The notes: a model not told the origin generated them from the letters alone. A stretch of DNA of 64,000 nt from Pseudomonadales bacterium (GCA_028285415.1 JANQPF010000005.1:186001-250000); one strand, 5' to 3'; positions 48,955 to 58,031 are shown, numbered from the stretch's first letter. Made by a program: numbers and translations.

Positions 48955-49739
48955 TGGGATTTGCGTCGCTTGGCAGCGGCTCCCGTGGGAATGGCACCGT
49001 TGTCGCGCTGGCCGACAAAGTGTTCCTCATCGACTGCGGCTTCAACCTCAAGCAGACCGAAAAACGCCTGGCACGGCTGGGCCTTTCCGGCGGCGATCTC
49101 GACGCGGTGCTGGTCACCCATGAGCATGCCGATCACATCGGCGGCGTAGAAGCGCTCTGCCACAAGTACTCCGTGCCGGTGTATGCCTCGTTCGGCACCC
49201 TCAAATATGATCTCGGTGGCGTCAGAAGCCACGCCTTCGATGGTGACGTGCCGTTCGAGATAGGCGGCGTTACCGTTAACCCGGTCTGCGTGCCGCACGA
49301 CGCCCGCGAGCCGACGCAGTTCGTGTTGAGCGACGGTACCGAGACGGTGGGGGTTCTGTCTGATCTCGGCTGCGTGACCGCGCACGTGCTCGAGCAGTAC
49401 AGCCGATGCAGCCTGCTTCTGATGGAAGCCAATCACGATCGGCGCATGCTGGCAGAAGGCAGCTATCCGCCGCGCTTGAAGAGGCGGGTGGGGGCGGACT
49501 ACGGGCACCTGTCCAACGACCAGGCCCTGTCGCTGCTGAAAGAGATTGCCCACCCCGAGCTCAAGGTGGTGCTGGGGCATGTCAGCGAGCAGAACAACCA
49601 CCCCAATGTCCTCGCCCGCACCTTCGACGGCATGCAGAGCGCGGTGCACGAGCTGCGTATCGCGAATCAGAACGAGGGGTTCGACTGGATCGGACGGCGC
49701 CCGCTGATTCGACAAATATCCTTTGGAGAGGTGTTGTAA
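48954..49739 (+). CDS. MBL-fold hydrolase (YycJ/WalJ-like)
   Basis: 261 residues, from the ATG overlapping the bamC stop. SLGSGSRGNGTVVAL start, THEHADHIGG (HxHxDH) zinc motif, LMEANHDRRML, GHLSNDQAL and LGHVSEQNNHP give the set of a YycJ-type metallo-beta-lactamase-fold phosphodiesterase/nuclease. It follows dapA-bamC in many gammaproteobacteria (then purC, absent here). Confidence 0.85.
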   Translation: MGFASLGSGSRGNGTVVALADKVFLIDCGFNLKQTEKRLARLGLSGGDLDAVLVTHEHADHIGGVEALCHKYSVPVYASFGTLKYDLGGVRSHAFDGDVPFEIGGVTVNPVCVPHDAREPTQFVLSDGTETVGVLSDLGCVTAHVLEQYSRCSLLLMEANHDRRMLAEGSYPPRLKRRVGADYGHLSNDQALSLLKEIAHPELKVVLGHVSEQNNHPNVLARTFDGMQSAVHELRIANQNEGFDWIGRRPLIRQISFGEVL

Positions 49740-49772
49740 GATACGCGCTCGATTTTTGGCGCTCACGGCGAT

Positions 49773-50621
49773 ATGGAAGCAACCTCGTTCACGATAACCC
49801 CTGAGAATTTTCAGACTGACGTCATAGAACGTTCCCAGAGCTTGCCGATTCTGGTGCTCTTCTGGGCGGACCAGGTGCCGGAGTCTGCGCAGTTCAAACA
49901 GGTTCTGGAAAACCTGGTGGGTCAGTACGGCGGCAAGGTTGCGCTGGGCGTCTCTGACGTGGCGCAGGACCAGACGCTGGCGCAGCACCTCAGGGTGCAG
50001 GGACTACCGAGCATTCGCGTGGTGCACAACGGTCAGATCGTCAATCAGCTCGACGGCCTGGCCGACGAGACGCAGCTGCGAAGCCTGCTCGATGCCTTGA
50101 CCCAGTCGCCGACGGACATGCTCAAAACCCAGCTCGATCAGATCCTTGCCAGCGGCGACTTCGACACCGCGGTGGGCATGTTGCAGCAGGCGGTCAACGA
50201 AGAGCCCGGCAATCAGGGTTTTCGGGTGGAGCTTGCCGACGTGCTGGTACGCAAGGGTGATCTCGACAACGCGCGGACGGTGCTGGCGTCCATTCCCGAA
50301 GATACGCCGGAACGTGAACGCCCGCAGAATCGTCTCGAATTCGTTGAAGAAGCCGCGGGCTTTCCCGGTCTCGCTGAGCTCGAAGCGAGCGTCACCGCGA
50401 CGCCGGACGATCTCGAGCTTAAATATCAGCTCGCCGTGCAGCAGATTGTTGGTGAACAGTTTGAGGCGGGACTGCAGACGGCCATGGACATCCTGCTCGC
50501 GGACCGCGGGTTTCGCGACGACATCGGGCGTCTGACGATGATCCGCGCCTTCGACATCCTCGGCAAAGGCAACGAGCTGGCGACGAAGTACCGTCGCAAG
50601 ATGTTCAACTTCATGCACTGA
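49773..50621 (+). CDS. cnoX: CnoX/YbbN-like thioredoxin-TPR co-chaperone, no CxxC
   Basis: 282 residues: thioredoxin-like domain (LPILVLFWADQVPESAQF ... GLPSIRVVHNGQIV) whose active site reads ADQVP, without the CxxC pair, then TPR helices (QLDQILASGDFDTAVGMLQQAV). YbbN/CnoX also has a CxxC-less (SxxC) site and works as a holdase binding GroEL and DnaK substrates. Length matches. Independent promoter possible in the 33-base gap. Confidence 0.85.
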   Translation: MEATSFTITPENFQTDVIERSQSLPILVLFWADQVPESAQFKQVLENLVGQYGGKVALGVSDVAQDQTLAQHLRVQGLPSIRVVHNGQIVNQLDGLADETQLRSLLDALTQSPTDMLKTQLDQILASGDFDTAVGMLQQAVNEEPGNQGFRVELADVLVRKGDLDNARTVLASIPEDTPERERPQNRLEFVEEAAGFPGLAELEASVTATPDDLELKYQLAVQQIVGEQFEAGLQTAMDILLADRGFRDDIGRLTMIRAFDILGKGNELATKYRRKMFNFMH

Positions 50622-50634
50622 GCGCAGCGTTCGC

Positions 50635-51963
50635 TCAAGTCTTCAGATCGAGTGCCAGCAACCCTCTGAACATGGCGCTGTCCTGCCAGCGGGGTGACTG
50701 CCCCGTGAGGCTGAGGTTCGGAAAGGCGTCGAAGAGCCGCGAAATGGCGATGCCCGCCTCGAGACGGGCGAGGTGAATACCCAGGCATAGGTGAATGCCG
50801 TGGCCGAAGCTCATGTGTCCCTCGCGCGGCCGGTAGATATCGAACGCGTCCGCGTTCTCGTAGATCCGCTCGTCACGATTCGCCGACGCAATGCTCAGGA
50901 GCACCAGCTGGTTTTCTTTGAACGTGTGCCCCTGGTACTCGAATTCCTCTTTCACGAGCCGCGGCGCAATCTGGACAGGTGGCTCGAGCCGCAGCGTTTC
51001 TTCGATGGCGCCTGCCATGAGCGTCTCGTCCGCAAGCGCGGCCTGTAGCTGTTCAGGATGATCGAGCAGGAGCCAAACCGCGCTGCCGATCAGGCGGGTG
51101 GTGGTTTCGTGACCGGCCACCAGCAGGAGCACGCTGGTCGAATAGAGCTCGTCGAGCGTCAGCTTGTCGCCGTCCTCCTCGGCGGCGATCAGTGCCGAAA
51201 TGAAATCGTCGCCGGGTCGGCTTTTCTTGGCGGCGACGAGACCCGCCATGTATTCCCGCATGTCCGCATCCGCGTTGAGGCCCGCAACCAGAAGGTCGGG
51301 ATCGCCGATCGCGGCAATGCCGAGCAGGTCTTCGCTCCACGCTTCGAAGCGGTGCCGGTCGCCGTCGGGCACGCCCAGCATCTCCGCAATCACTATGGCG
51401 GGCAGCGGCTTCGCAATTGTCTCGATGAGATCAAACGAGGGAGCGTTGCCGATCCCCGCAATCAGGCCATCGACAATGCCCTCGATGGTGGGCTTCAGCG
51501 AATCGATGTAACCGCGCAGAAATCCTCGGGCCATGAGCTTCCTGAGCCGCGTGTGATCGGGGGGATCCACCTGCTGCAGGCTCGGGTGGTCGAAGAAGGG
51601 GATGTCTTTGCGTCCCGAAACGGTTTCCAGGGTGGTGCGCAGAAACGGGTTGTTGCCGAAGTAGTTGGACAGCCGCGGCTCGCGGAAGAGCTCCGTTACT
51701 TCGGCATGGCGCGCAATCAGCCAGCCGCGGTTGGCGTACGAGCGATGCACCCCTGCGCGTTCGCGCAATGCCGCGTATTCGACGTACGGATTTTGATTGT
51801 CGATCCTGAACTTTGCCGCTGAACGGGCGATGAGGTAGTCGCCGATACGCAGGACCCAGGTGGAGGCGCGCAGGACGTAGTACATCGAGCGCAACAGGAC
51901 CCGGCGCCAGAGTGCGTGTTTCTCAGGTGGTTTTGTGAGGGGTGCTTCGATGACCGATGACAC
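50635..51963 (-). CDS. Cytochrome P450
   Basis: 442 residues from a GTG: helix I AGHETTTRL (Thr), ExxR in EETLRLEPP, the heme-binding FGHGIHLCLGIHLARLEA with Cys ligand, and PERF-like segment around FDIYRPREG. Bacterial class I type, soluble. Many relatives hydroxylate steroids, terpenes or fatty acids, fitting the lipid-oxidation genes at 36.5-40.7 kb and 63.0 kb. No ferredoxin gene adjacent. Confidence 0.9.
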   Translation of the reverse strand: MSSVIEAPLTKPPEKHALWRRVLLRSMYYVLRASTWVLRIGDYLIARSAAKFRIDNQNPYVEYAALRERAGVHRSYANRGWLIARHAEVTELFREPRLSNYFGNNPFLRTTLETVSGRKDIPFFDHPSLQQVDPPDHTRLRKLMARGFLRGYIDSLKPTIEGIVDGLIAGIGNAPSFDLIETIAKPLPAIVIAEMLGVPDGDRHRFEAWSEDLLGIAAIGDPDLLVAGLNADADMREYMAGLVAAKKSRPGDDFISALIAAEEDGDKLTLDELYSTSVLLLVAGHETTTRLIGSAVWLLLDHPEQLQAALADETLMAGAIEETLRLEPPVQIAPRLVKEEFEYQGHTFKENQLVLLSIASANRDERIYENADAFDIYRPREGHMSFGHGIHLCLGIHLARLEAGIAISRLFDAFPNLSLTGQSPRWQDSAMFRGLLALDLKT

Positions 51964-51971
51964 GAGGCCTC

Positions 51972-52009
51972 CTTACCTCCGCCGATGCGTGCTTACCTCC
52001 GCCGATGCG
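51972..52009. repeat. Tandem duplication of 18 bp
   Basis: CTTACCTCCGCCGATGCG occurs twice with a 20-base period (51972-51989 and 51992-52009), in the gap between the divergent P450 and FHA genes. Might be a duplicated operator or a slipped repeat. Confidence 0.6.
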
Positions 52010-52164
52010 CGCCGCGGTCCGCGCGCTGTCGGATTCATTGTGCGGGGTGTGCCTGGATTTGGCCAGATACCTGCGGGGTATCTTGTGACACACCGCACGC
52101 TATCTCCCAGGGTGGTTCCTTATTCTACTGTGCACCTGTATTCACTAGTTTGGGTTGCTGCGAC

Positions 52165-52521
52165 ATGGATGCGCCAGTGGTTCCTTCCCTGGTTCTCGAG
52201 ATCGAGAATCGGGTAGCCGAGTTTGCTCCGTCGAGTGACGGGGAAGAGGGCGTACGTCCGGCCATGACCCTCGGCAAAGACACCGTCAACGACTTCGTCA
52301 GTGAGAATCCGTTCTCATCGCGAAGCCACGCCCGCATCGAATTCCAGCACAACGATTTTTTCCTCGTTGATCACAGTACCAACGGCTGTTACGTGCAGAC
52401 CGAAGATGAGCAGGTCACGCACGTGCACCGGGGCCGCCTGCGTCTGTGGGGTGCGGGCTGGATCTCGCTCGGCTCGCCGTTGCACGTCGGTACGCCCATC
52501 CATTTCCGGCAGGGTGATTGA
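52165..52521 (+). CDS. FHA-domain protein
   Basis: 118 residues from the ATG at 52165: GEEGVRPAMTLGKDTVNDFVSENPFSSRSHARIEF is the phospho-threonine pocket (SRxHA with Ser-Arg and His) and HSTNGCYV the following NG motif. A minimal single FHA domain binding phospho-Thr peptides, presumably of the kinase encoded two genes downstream. First gene of a five-gene operon; TGATG overlap with the phosphatase. Confidence 0.85.
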   Translation: MDAPVVPSLVLEIENRVAEFAPSSDGEEGVRPAMTLGKDTVNDFVSENPFSSRSHARIEFQHNDFFLVDHSTNGCYVQTEDEQVTHVHRGRLRLWGAGWISLGSPLHVGTPIHFRQGD

Positions 52522-53240
52522 TGGAGTGGTTTAGCGCTGCAGACACCCATCGTGGCAATCACCGGCCGCGCAATGAAGATGCCGTTTTCTGCTCGTCGGA
52601 GCGCAAACTCTGGGCGGTTGCGGACGGCATGGGCGGGCACAAAGCCGGTGAATACGCGAGCGAACAGATTGCGCAGGGCTTAACGGATCTCTCGCTGCCC
52701 GGTGAGCTTGCCGACTGCGTAGACGTCATCGAAGACTGTCTGCTCGAGGTGAACGATCATCTGCGCCATCACGCGCGCGCGAACTGTGACGGCAATACCG
52801 TTGGCAGCACCGTAGTGACGCTCGTCGCGCGTGACGATGCCGCGGTTGCCCTCTGGGCCGGTGACAGTCGCTTGTATCGACTGCGCGGACGCCATCTCAC
52901 CCAGATCACCCGTGATCACAATCCGGTGTCCGACCTGCTCGACAGTGGCGGCGTCACCGAAGAAGAAGCCATGGCGGCCGACACCAACATCATCACGCGG
53001 GCGGTTGGGGGTCAGCGGGAGCTGCATCTTGACGTTGCCGTGTTCGACGTGCGCGAAGGCGATACGCTGCTGCTCTGCAGCGACGGGCTGTATCGGGAGC
53101 TCACCAATCACGACCTCTTCGACGCCTTGCAACAGGACGTCGACGAAGCCGTGAATACGCTGATGGCAGCCTGTCTCGGAGGCGAGGCACGAGACAACGT
53201 GTCAATTGTGGTCGCGCGGGCGGGATACGACCATGCCTGA
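52521..53240 (+). CDS. PP2C-family Ser/Thr phosphatase (PppA/Stp1-like)
   Basis: 239 residues from the ATG overlapping the FHA stop: HRGNHRPRNEDAVF, AVADGMGGHKAGEYAS, GSTVVTL, LWAGDSRLYRLRG, LTRDHNPVS and LLCSDGLYRELT give all PP2C metal-binding Asp and motif positions. Removes phosphate from Ser/Thr, opposing the kinase whose start overlaps its 3' end by eight bases. Cytosolic. Confidence 0.9.
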   Translation: MEWFSAADTHRGNHRPRNEDAVFCSSERKLWAVADGMGGHKAGEYASEQIAQGLTDLSLPGELADCVDVIEDCLLEVNDHLRHHARANCDGNTVGSTVVTLVARDDAAVALWAGDSRLYRLRGRHLTQITRDHNPVSDLLDSGGVTEEEAMAADTNIITRAVGGQRELHLDVAVFDVREGDTLLLCSDGLYRELTNHDLFDALQQDVDEAVNTLMAACLGGEARDNVSIVVARAGYDHA

Positions 53241-55833
53241 TCCCGCTGAAGAGAATCTCGACAAGGACAACCGCAACTCGCAGGAGACGAGCGGCGCGGA
53301 CGCGACCGTCTTCCGCGATGAGACTGTCATGCGCGGGGACCTTAGCGTCAGCGCCAGTCTGACCGGTTCGAGCTGGCGCAGCGGCGAATTCACCGGCGCA
53401 CCCGGCGGCGAAGCCGAGACGCCCAAAGTGCTGAAACAGCGTTTTGTGCTCGAGGAGCGTATTGGCACGGGTGGGATGGGCAGCGTCTTCCGCTCGAAAG
53501 ACCTGCGCAAGGTCGAGGCGCGGGACAGTCAGCCGTTCATTGCCGTCAAGGTCTTGAACAATGACTTCCGTAATCATCCCGAGGCGTTCATCGCGCTAGA
53601 ACGCGAGGCGTCCAAATCTCAGGGTCTCAGACACAAGAACATCGTTTCGATCTTCGACTTCGACAAGGACGGCGATGTGCCGTTCATCACGATGGAACTT
53701 CTCGAGGGCAGCGAGCTTGCTGATCTCTTGAAATCGTATCCCAACGGTTTGCCGGAAGACCTCGCCTGGACGGTCATCCAGGGCATGGTTGAAGGATTGT
53801 CCCACGCCCACGATGAGGGGGTGGTGCATGCCGACTTCAAACCCGGCAACGTGTTTGTCACCAACCGCCAGACCAAAATTCTCGACTTCGGCATCGCCCG
53901 CGCAATGCGTCTGAACAGCGGCGGCGAAGATACCGACTTCGACCCGTCGCGGCTGGCCGCGTTGACCCCGGCTTATGCCAGCCGGGAGATGCTGAACGGA
54001 GACAATCCGGAGCCGCGGGACGACCTCTTCTCGCTCGGCGTGGTCATCTACATGGTCCTCACGGGGCATCATCCGTATGGACGCACGCCCGCCAACGAGG
54101 CGGCAAAAGAGGGGCTCAAGCCCGAACGGATCAAGCAGCTGTCCCGGCGCCGCTGGCGCATGCTCGAACGCTGCCTGCAGTTCAATCGTCAGAACCGACC
54201 GGCGAACGCGCACGAAGTGCTCGAGGGGCTCTTCGGCAAAACCTCCTGGCAGATATGGAGCCTGGTGGCGACCGGGGTGCTGGTCACGGCAAGCGTACTT
54301 GCCATGCTGCACGACTCCGCTGACATCCAGGAGGTGAAGCTCGAGGTACGCCAGGAGACGCTGGTCGACGCGCAGCTGGCGCGCATTGCGGGCCTCTTGA
54401 GAGATCCGCAATTCGATCCGGCATGGGAGCGCCTGCTCTTCAGCGAAGTGCAGACGCTGCGTACGTTTTCGCCGGATCCAAAGATATTGAGCGCGGTGAA
54501 CAACCGTATTGAAGAAGCCTACGCCGGCCGCATCAGGAATATCGAAACGCTGGAAGGTGCGTTCGCGCAGCTTGCGGCGAGCAGCAAATTCGGCGCTACG
54601 GCCCAGGCACGGGAGGTGCTGCACGAACGCGTTCTCGTGACGATGCATGATCTCTCGAATCAGCCGGTGGACGATGCGTGGCTGGCGCTTGCCGAACAGA
54701 TGCTGACCTATGCGCAAGCGCACTTCCCGCGCTCCACGGCGCTGGCCGCCGCGCGCGTCGAGCTGGTTGCTCATCTCAATCTGGAGGTGCCGCGACTCAT
54801 CAGCGCAGGTGAAGTTGATCTCGCACAGAACGCGTGGGCCGCGTTCGAGGAACAGGTCTTCGAGGAAGAGACCTGGCTCGATACCGACACCGCGATGCAA
54901 GGTGCGGTGGACAAGGCGCAGGCGGCGGAAGCAGCGGCCGTAGCGCAGGTGCGGTTTGCAGAGCTCGAAGAGGAGATGGCGGAGCTGCTCGACGTCAGCT
55001 GCCTGCGGCTGGACGTCGGCCTGCTCAAGAATCGGATGGACGTCATCCGTGCGGCACACCCGCAACATCATGCGACGCTCCTCAACAGGACGGGTGAGGC
55101 CGTTGGCCGGTGTGTGACGCGGCTGAGCGCCGTTGATCCGGATCGCGCCGCGACCTTGAACAACGAAGCGCGTAGACAGTTTGGTGCGCTGCCGCAGCTG
55201 GCGGCGACGAACGTCGACCCCTGCGCTCCGCACTACCTCGTCGGCAACGGCGGCGCCAGCGGACGTGGCAGCTTCTGTGTCGATCGCTTGAGCGAATTTG
55301 ATCAGGGTCCGAAGCTGGTTGTCGTGCCGGGTACCGAAGCGTTTGCCAAATTTGCCGTATCCCGCACAGAAGTGTCGTGGCGTGAGTTCAACGCGTTCTG
55401 CGAAGCCACCGGGCAGTGTGAGCCCGGCGGCGATGAGCGGATGCCGGTTACGGGCGTGTCGGTGCAACTCGTCGAAGAATATGCCGCCTGGCTCTCCGAG
55501 CGTGCCGGATTTACCTATCGCCTGCCGACGGCTGAGGAATGGATTTACGTCGCGCGCGGCACGGACGATCCCAACCGTAACTGCCGGATAGAGCTCGGCG
55601 GTGTCAGCCGCGGTGACGGCCCCCTCGCGGCCGCGAGCGGTGCTGCCAATCCCTTCGGGCTCGTCAACGTGCTGGGCAACGTGCAGGAGATGGTCAGGAA
55701 CGGGGAAAGTTATGATGCGCTCGGCGGCGCGTACAGCGATCCGTTCGAAGAGTGCAGCATCGACAGTCGGCGCGAAGCGAGACTCGCCGGTGATCGACGC
55801 ACCGGTTTCCGTCTCGTGCGGGAGGTGTCGTGA
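53233..55833 (+). CDS. Transmembrane Ser/Thr kinase with C-terminal FGE-sulfatase (SUMF1) domain
   Basis: 866 residues from the ATG at 53233. Kinase domain about 75-330: glycine loop GTGGMGSVF, Lys in IAVKVL, VVHADFKPGNVF (HAD, not HRD) and ILDFGIARAM, LTPAYASREM as APE region, like PpkA-type kinases. One transmembrane helix (about 350-368, WSLVATGVLVTASVLAML). A long helical periplasmic stretch, then a formylglycine-generating-like domain (about 700-866: VSRTEVSWREFNAFCEATG ... YRLPTAEEWIYVAR ... GNVQEM). FGE-like domains in bacterial kinases often have non-catalytic roles. Overlaps its neighbours on both sides. Confidence 0.85.
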   Translation: MPDPAEENLDKDNRNSQETSGADATVFRDETVMRGDLSVSASLTGSSWRSGEFTGAPGGEAETPKVLKQRFVLEERIGTGGMGSVFRSKDLRKVEARDSQPFIAVKVLNNDFRNHPEAFIALEREASKSQGLRHKNIVSIFDFDKDGDVPFITMELLEGSELADLLKSYPNGLPEDLAWTVIQGMVEGLSHAHDEGVVHADFKPGNVFVTNRQTKILDFGIARAMRLNSGGEDTDFDPSRLAALTPAYASREMLNGDNPEPRDDLFSLGVVIYMVLTGHHPYGRTPANEAAKEGLKPERIKQLSRRRWRMLERCLQFNRQNRPANAHEVLEGLFGKTSWQIWSLVATGVLVTASVLAMLHDSADIQEVKLEVRQETLVDAQLARIAGLLRDPQFDPAWERLLFSEVQTLRTFSPDPKILSAVNNRIEEAYAGRIRNIETLEGAFAQLAASSKFGATAQAREVLHERVLVTMHDLSNQPVDDAWLALAEQMLTYAQAHFPRSTALAAARVELVAHLNLEVPRLISAGEVDLAQNAWAAFEEQVFEEETWLDTDTAMQGAVDKAQAAEAAAVAQVRFAELEEEMAELLDVSCLRLDVGLLKNRMDVIRAAHPQHHATLLNRTGEAVGRCVTRLSAVDPDRAATLNNEARRQFGALPQLAATNVDPCAPHYLVGNGGASGRGSFCVDRLSEFDQGPKLVVVPGTEAFAKFAVSRTEVSWREFNAFCEATGQCEPGGDERMPVTGVSVQLVEEYAAWLSERAGFTYRLPTAEEWIYVARGTDDPNRNCRIELGGVSRGDGPLAAASGAANPFGLVNVLGNVQEMVRNGESYDALGGAYSDPFEECSIDSRREARLAGDRRTGFRLVREVS

Positions 55834-57764
55834 GTCTGCTGCAGCTCAGTCCGGAAGCAAATCGGCTGCGCCGTATTGCCAAAGCCTGCGCGGCGGGTGA
55901 GCTGACGCGCCTGGAATACCGCGAGGCGCGACGCGCCATGATCGACAAATTCGTTTGCGGGCAGGAGCGCCATTCGGAAGACACGCAGCCGCGCTTCGAC
56001 CTCGATATCACGCAGCGTCGACCGGCGGTGGCCATTGGCGACGACGAGCAGGCGGCCTCGCCGAACTGGATGTTGTGGACCGCCGTTGTGCTGCTGCTGG
56101 CGGCTCTGGCACTCCTGCCGATGACGGTGCTGGCGGCGGACATTCCGCCGGTTGCAGAGCGCGATCCGAACCCCGCAACGGCACCCCGTTACGACGTAGC
56201 CCAGGTGCGGGTGACCGGACTCGAAGAAGAGATTGACGAGGCGGAGGTTGCGACGTTCGTCGCTGCGAGGCTCAGCGAGCTGAAAGCGGAAAATGCCACG
56301 CTCGATCACGGCTTCAACGCGGCGGAGCTCGAAGAGGTTGCCCGTTATCTCGAGGCCATAGGACTACATGACGAAGACACGCGGCTGAACCTGCGTGACC
56401 TCGAAGACCTGCAGGCGCTTGTCGCCGCGCAGAAACGCCGCCGCGGCGTTTCGCTGGTGCAGCTGGAAGCCCTTGCCGGATTGCTGCAGACCTGGGTGCG
56501 CGAGCAGGGTTATCCCCTCGCTCGCGCATACGTGCCGGCGCAATCGGTGGATGGCACGGACGTGACGCTCGGCGTTTCTCTCGGGCGTATTTCTGCGATC
56601 ACGGTGAGCGGTGAGCAGGGTGGCGCCATCGAAGAGCGGTTTGCCGAGCTCCTGGGCAGCGTGGTGAGCCGTGACGCGGTCGAAACCAGGCTCAATCTTT
56701 TCAACCGCACGCGCGGCATGCGCGCTCAGGCGGGGTTTGTGCCCGGCAGCGAAGTGGGTACGACCGAGATGGTGCTCGATCTGCAGCAGTATCAGCGGTT
56801 TGCGGGATTCATTCAGCTCGACAACCATGGCGTAGAGCCTCTCGGTGAAGAACGGGTGACCCTGCAAGGCCAGTGGAACAGCCCGCGCGGGGTTGGGGAC
56901 GTGCTGTCAGCGAAAGCGTTCAGCAGCGTTGATCCGGCGGATCATCAGTATCTCGAGGTGGGATACCTGACGCCGATCATGAATGGCCGTTTCGAGTCGC
57001 ACGCGACGCTGCGCTGGGCGGATCTTCGTCTCGACGAATATGACGTCGAAGGTGACGGTCTGCTGTTTGATGCGAAGCTTACCGATACTCGACAGTTCAC
57101 CCGCACGAAGCGGCGGGAGTACAGCTATGGCGTTGGCCTGCACGATCTCGATTGGGATTTTGTCGATGGGCAGCGCGCCTGGTTTGTCCACGCCGGTGCC
57201 GACGGCCATCGGCTGTGGGATGCCGAGCGCGTTGCAGCTGAGGCCAGCCTCCAGGCGCTTGTCGGCGGCGTGGATGACGAACGGTTTGGTCAGGACGGCG
57301 AATTCTGGCGGGTGCGCGCGGCGCTTGACGCGTGGCGCCCGGTGTCTCTGCCGTGGATCGATACCAGAGCGAAGCTGACCCTGGGCGGACGCTGGCAGCT
57401 TGCCGACGATGCGCTGCCGCCGACGCTGCGCCTTGCCGGTACCGGACCGCAGACCAATCGAGGATTCGAGCATGGTGAGGCGCTCCTGGACCAGGGCGTG
57501 AATCTGCAGGCGACGTTGAGATTTGCCGCGCCCCGCGGTGACTGGTGGCTGTTCGTGGACGGCATCTACGGGGAGCGCAACGACACCGACGCCTGGACCC
57601 GACTGACGAGCGTTGGTCTCGGCTGGGAAGCGCAGCTCCTGGACGACGGACACGGAAGTCTCGTCACCCGCCTGACCGTCGGCTATCCGGTGGCGCACGA
57701 AAGCTCAGGAGGATTTGAGGATGACGGTACACAGATTTACTGGATGCTGCGCTATGCGCACTAG
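55830..57764 (+). CDS. TpsB/ShlB-like outer-membrane transporter with an N-terminal anchor
   Basis: 644 residues from a GTG overlapping the kinase stop by four bases. The first about 85 residues are cytosolic-looking (LRRIAKACAAGELTRLEYREARRAMID), then one transmembrane helix (WMLWTAVVLLLAALALLPMTVLA). Next come POTRA-like segments (VAQVRVTGLEEEIDEA, ITVSGEQGGAIEERF) and a C-terminal beta-barrel with alternating aromatic strands ending in ...YWMLRYAH. FhaC/ShlB-type proteins secrete a TpsA partner across the outer membrane; no such partner is in the window. An inner-membrane anchor on a TpsB protein is unusual. Confidence 0.7.
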   Translation: MSLLQLSPEANRLRRIAKACAAGELTRLEYREARRAMIDKFVCGQERHSEDTQPRFDLDITQRRPAVAIGDDEQAASPNWMLWTAVVLLLAALALLPMTVLAADIPPVAERDPNPATAPRYDVAQVRVTGLEEEIDEAEVATFVAARLSELKAENATLDHGFNAAELEEVARYLEAIGLHDEDTRLNLRDLEDLQALVAAQKRRRGVSLVQLEALAGLLQTWVREQGYPLARAYVPAQSVDGTDVTLGVSLGRISAITVSGEQGGAIEERFAELLGSVVSRDAVETRLNLFNRTRGMRAQAGFVPGSEVGTTEMVLDLQQYQRFAGFIQLDNHGVEPLGEERVTLQGQWNSPRGVGDVLSAKAFSSVDPADHQYLEVGYLTPIMNGRFESHATLRWADLRLDEYDVEGDGLLFDAKLTDTRQFTRTKRREYSYGVGLHDLDWDFVDGQRAWFVHAGADGHRLWDAERVAAEASLQALVGGVDDERFGQDGEFWRVRAALDAWRPVSLPWIDTRAKLTLGGRWQLADDALPPTLRLAGTGPQTNRGFEHGEALLDQGVNLQATLRFAAPRGDWWLFVDGIYGERNDTDAWTRLTSVGLGWEAQLLDDGHGSLVTRLTVGYPVAHESSGGFEDDGTQIYWMLRYAH

Positions 57765-58023
57765 AACGACTGTCGCCGCTGTGAGGCTCGCCATCGCCGC
57801 GGGCGCCATCCTGTTTGGCAACATCGCAGCGGCGGCACCCGCGCCGCTCGAAGCGGAAGCTCAGGAAGCGCTGGACGCTGCGGAAGGCGGCTGGGTAGAG
57901 ACCATCATCGCCGACAGTCGTGAGCTTCTGCCCTACGATGAGCAGATTTTTACGGACATTTCACCGATCCGGGATGCCGAGGATGCCATCAAACTGCCGG
58001 CGGATCAGGATCTGCCGGAATAG
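57754..58023 (+). CDS. Small exported protein of the kinase-transporter operon
   Basis: 89 residues from the ATG at 57754, overlapping the barrel gene by 11 bases: signal peptide (VRLAIAAGAILFGNIAAAAPAP) and a short acidic mature part, ending LPADQDLPE, no cysteine. Its tight overlap suggests it works with the TpsB-like protein, perhaps as a substrate or periplasmic partner. No family recognised. A hairpin (58032-58054) follows. Confidence 0.6.
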   Translation: MRTRTTVAAVRLAIAAGAILFGNIAAAAPAPLEAEAQEALDAAEGGWVETIIADSRELLPYDEQIFTDISPIRDAEDAIKLPADQDLPE

Positions 58024-58031
58024 GAATTTCG

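Noticed and set aside
49773-50621. Degenerate (dead) thioredoxin
   Set aside because: Lack of CxxC is normal for CnoX/YbbN-type chaperones, so not a sign of decay.
53596-55467. Minus-strand open frame of 623 codons opposite the kinase
   Set aside because: Rich in Arg/His as expected for an antisense frame of GC-rich coding DNA; the kinase and FGE motifs on the other strand are real.
52165-55833. Type VI secretion TPP (TagF-PppA-PpkA-Fha) cluster
   Set aside because: FHA, PppA- and PpkA-like genes are there, but no T6SS structural gene, TagF or Hcp/VgrG is present in 64 kb.
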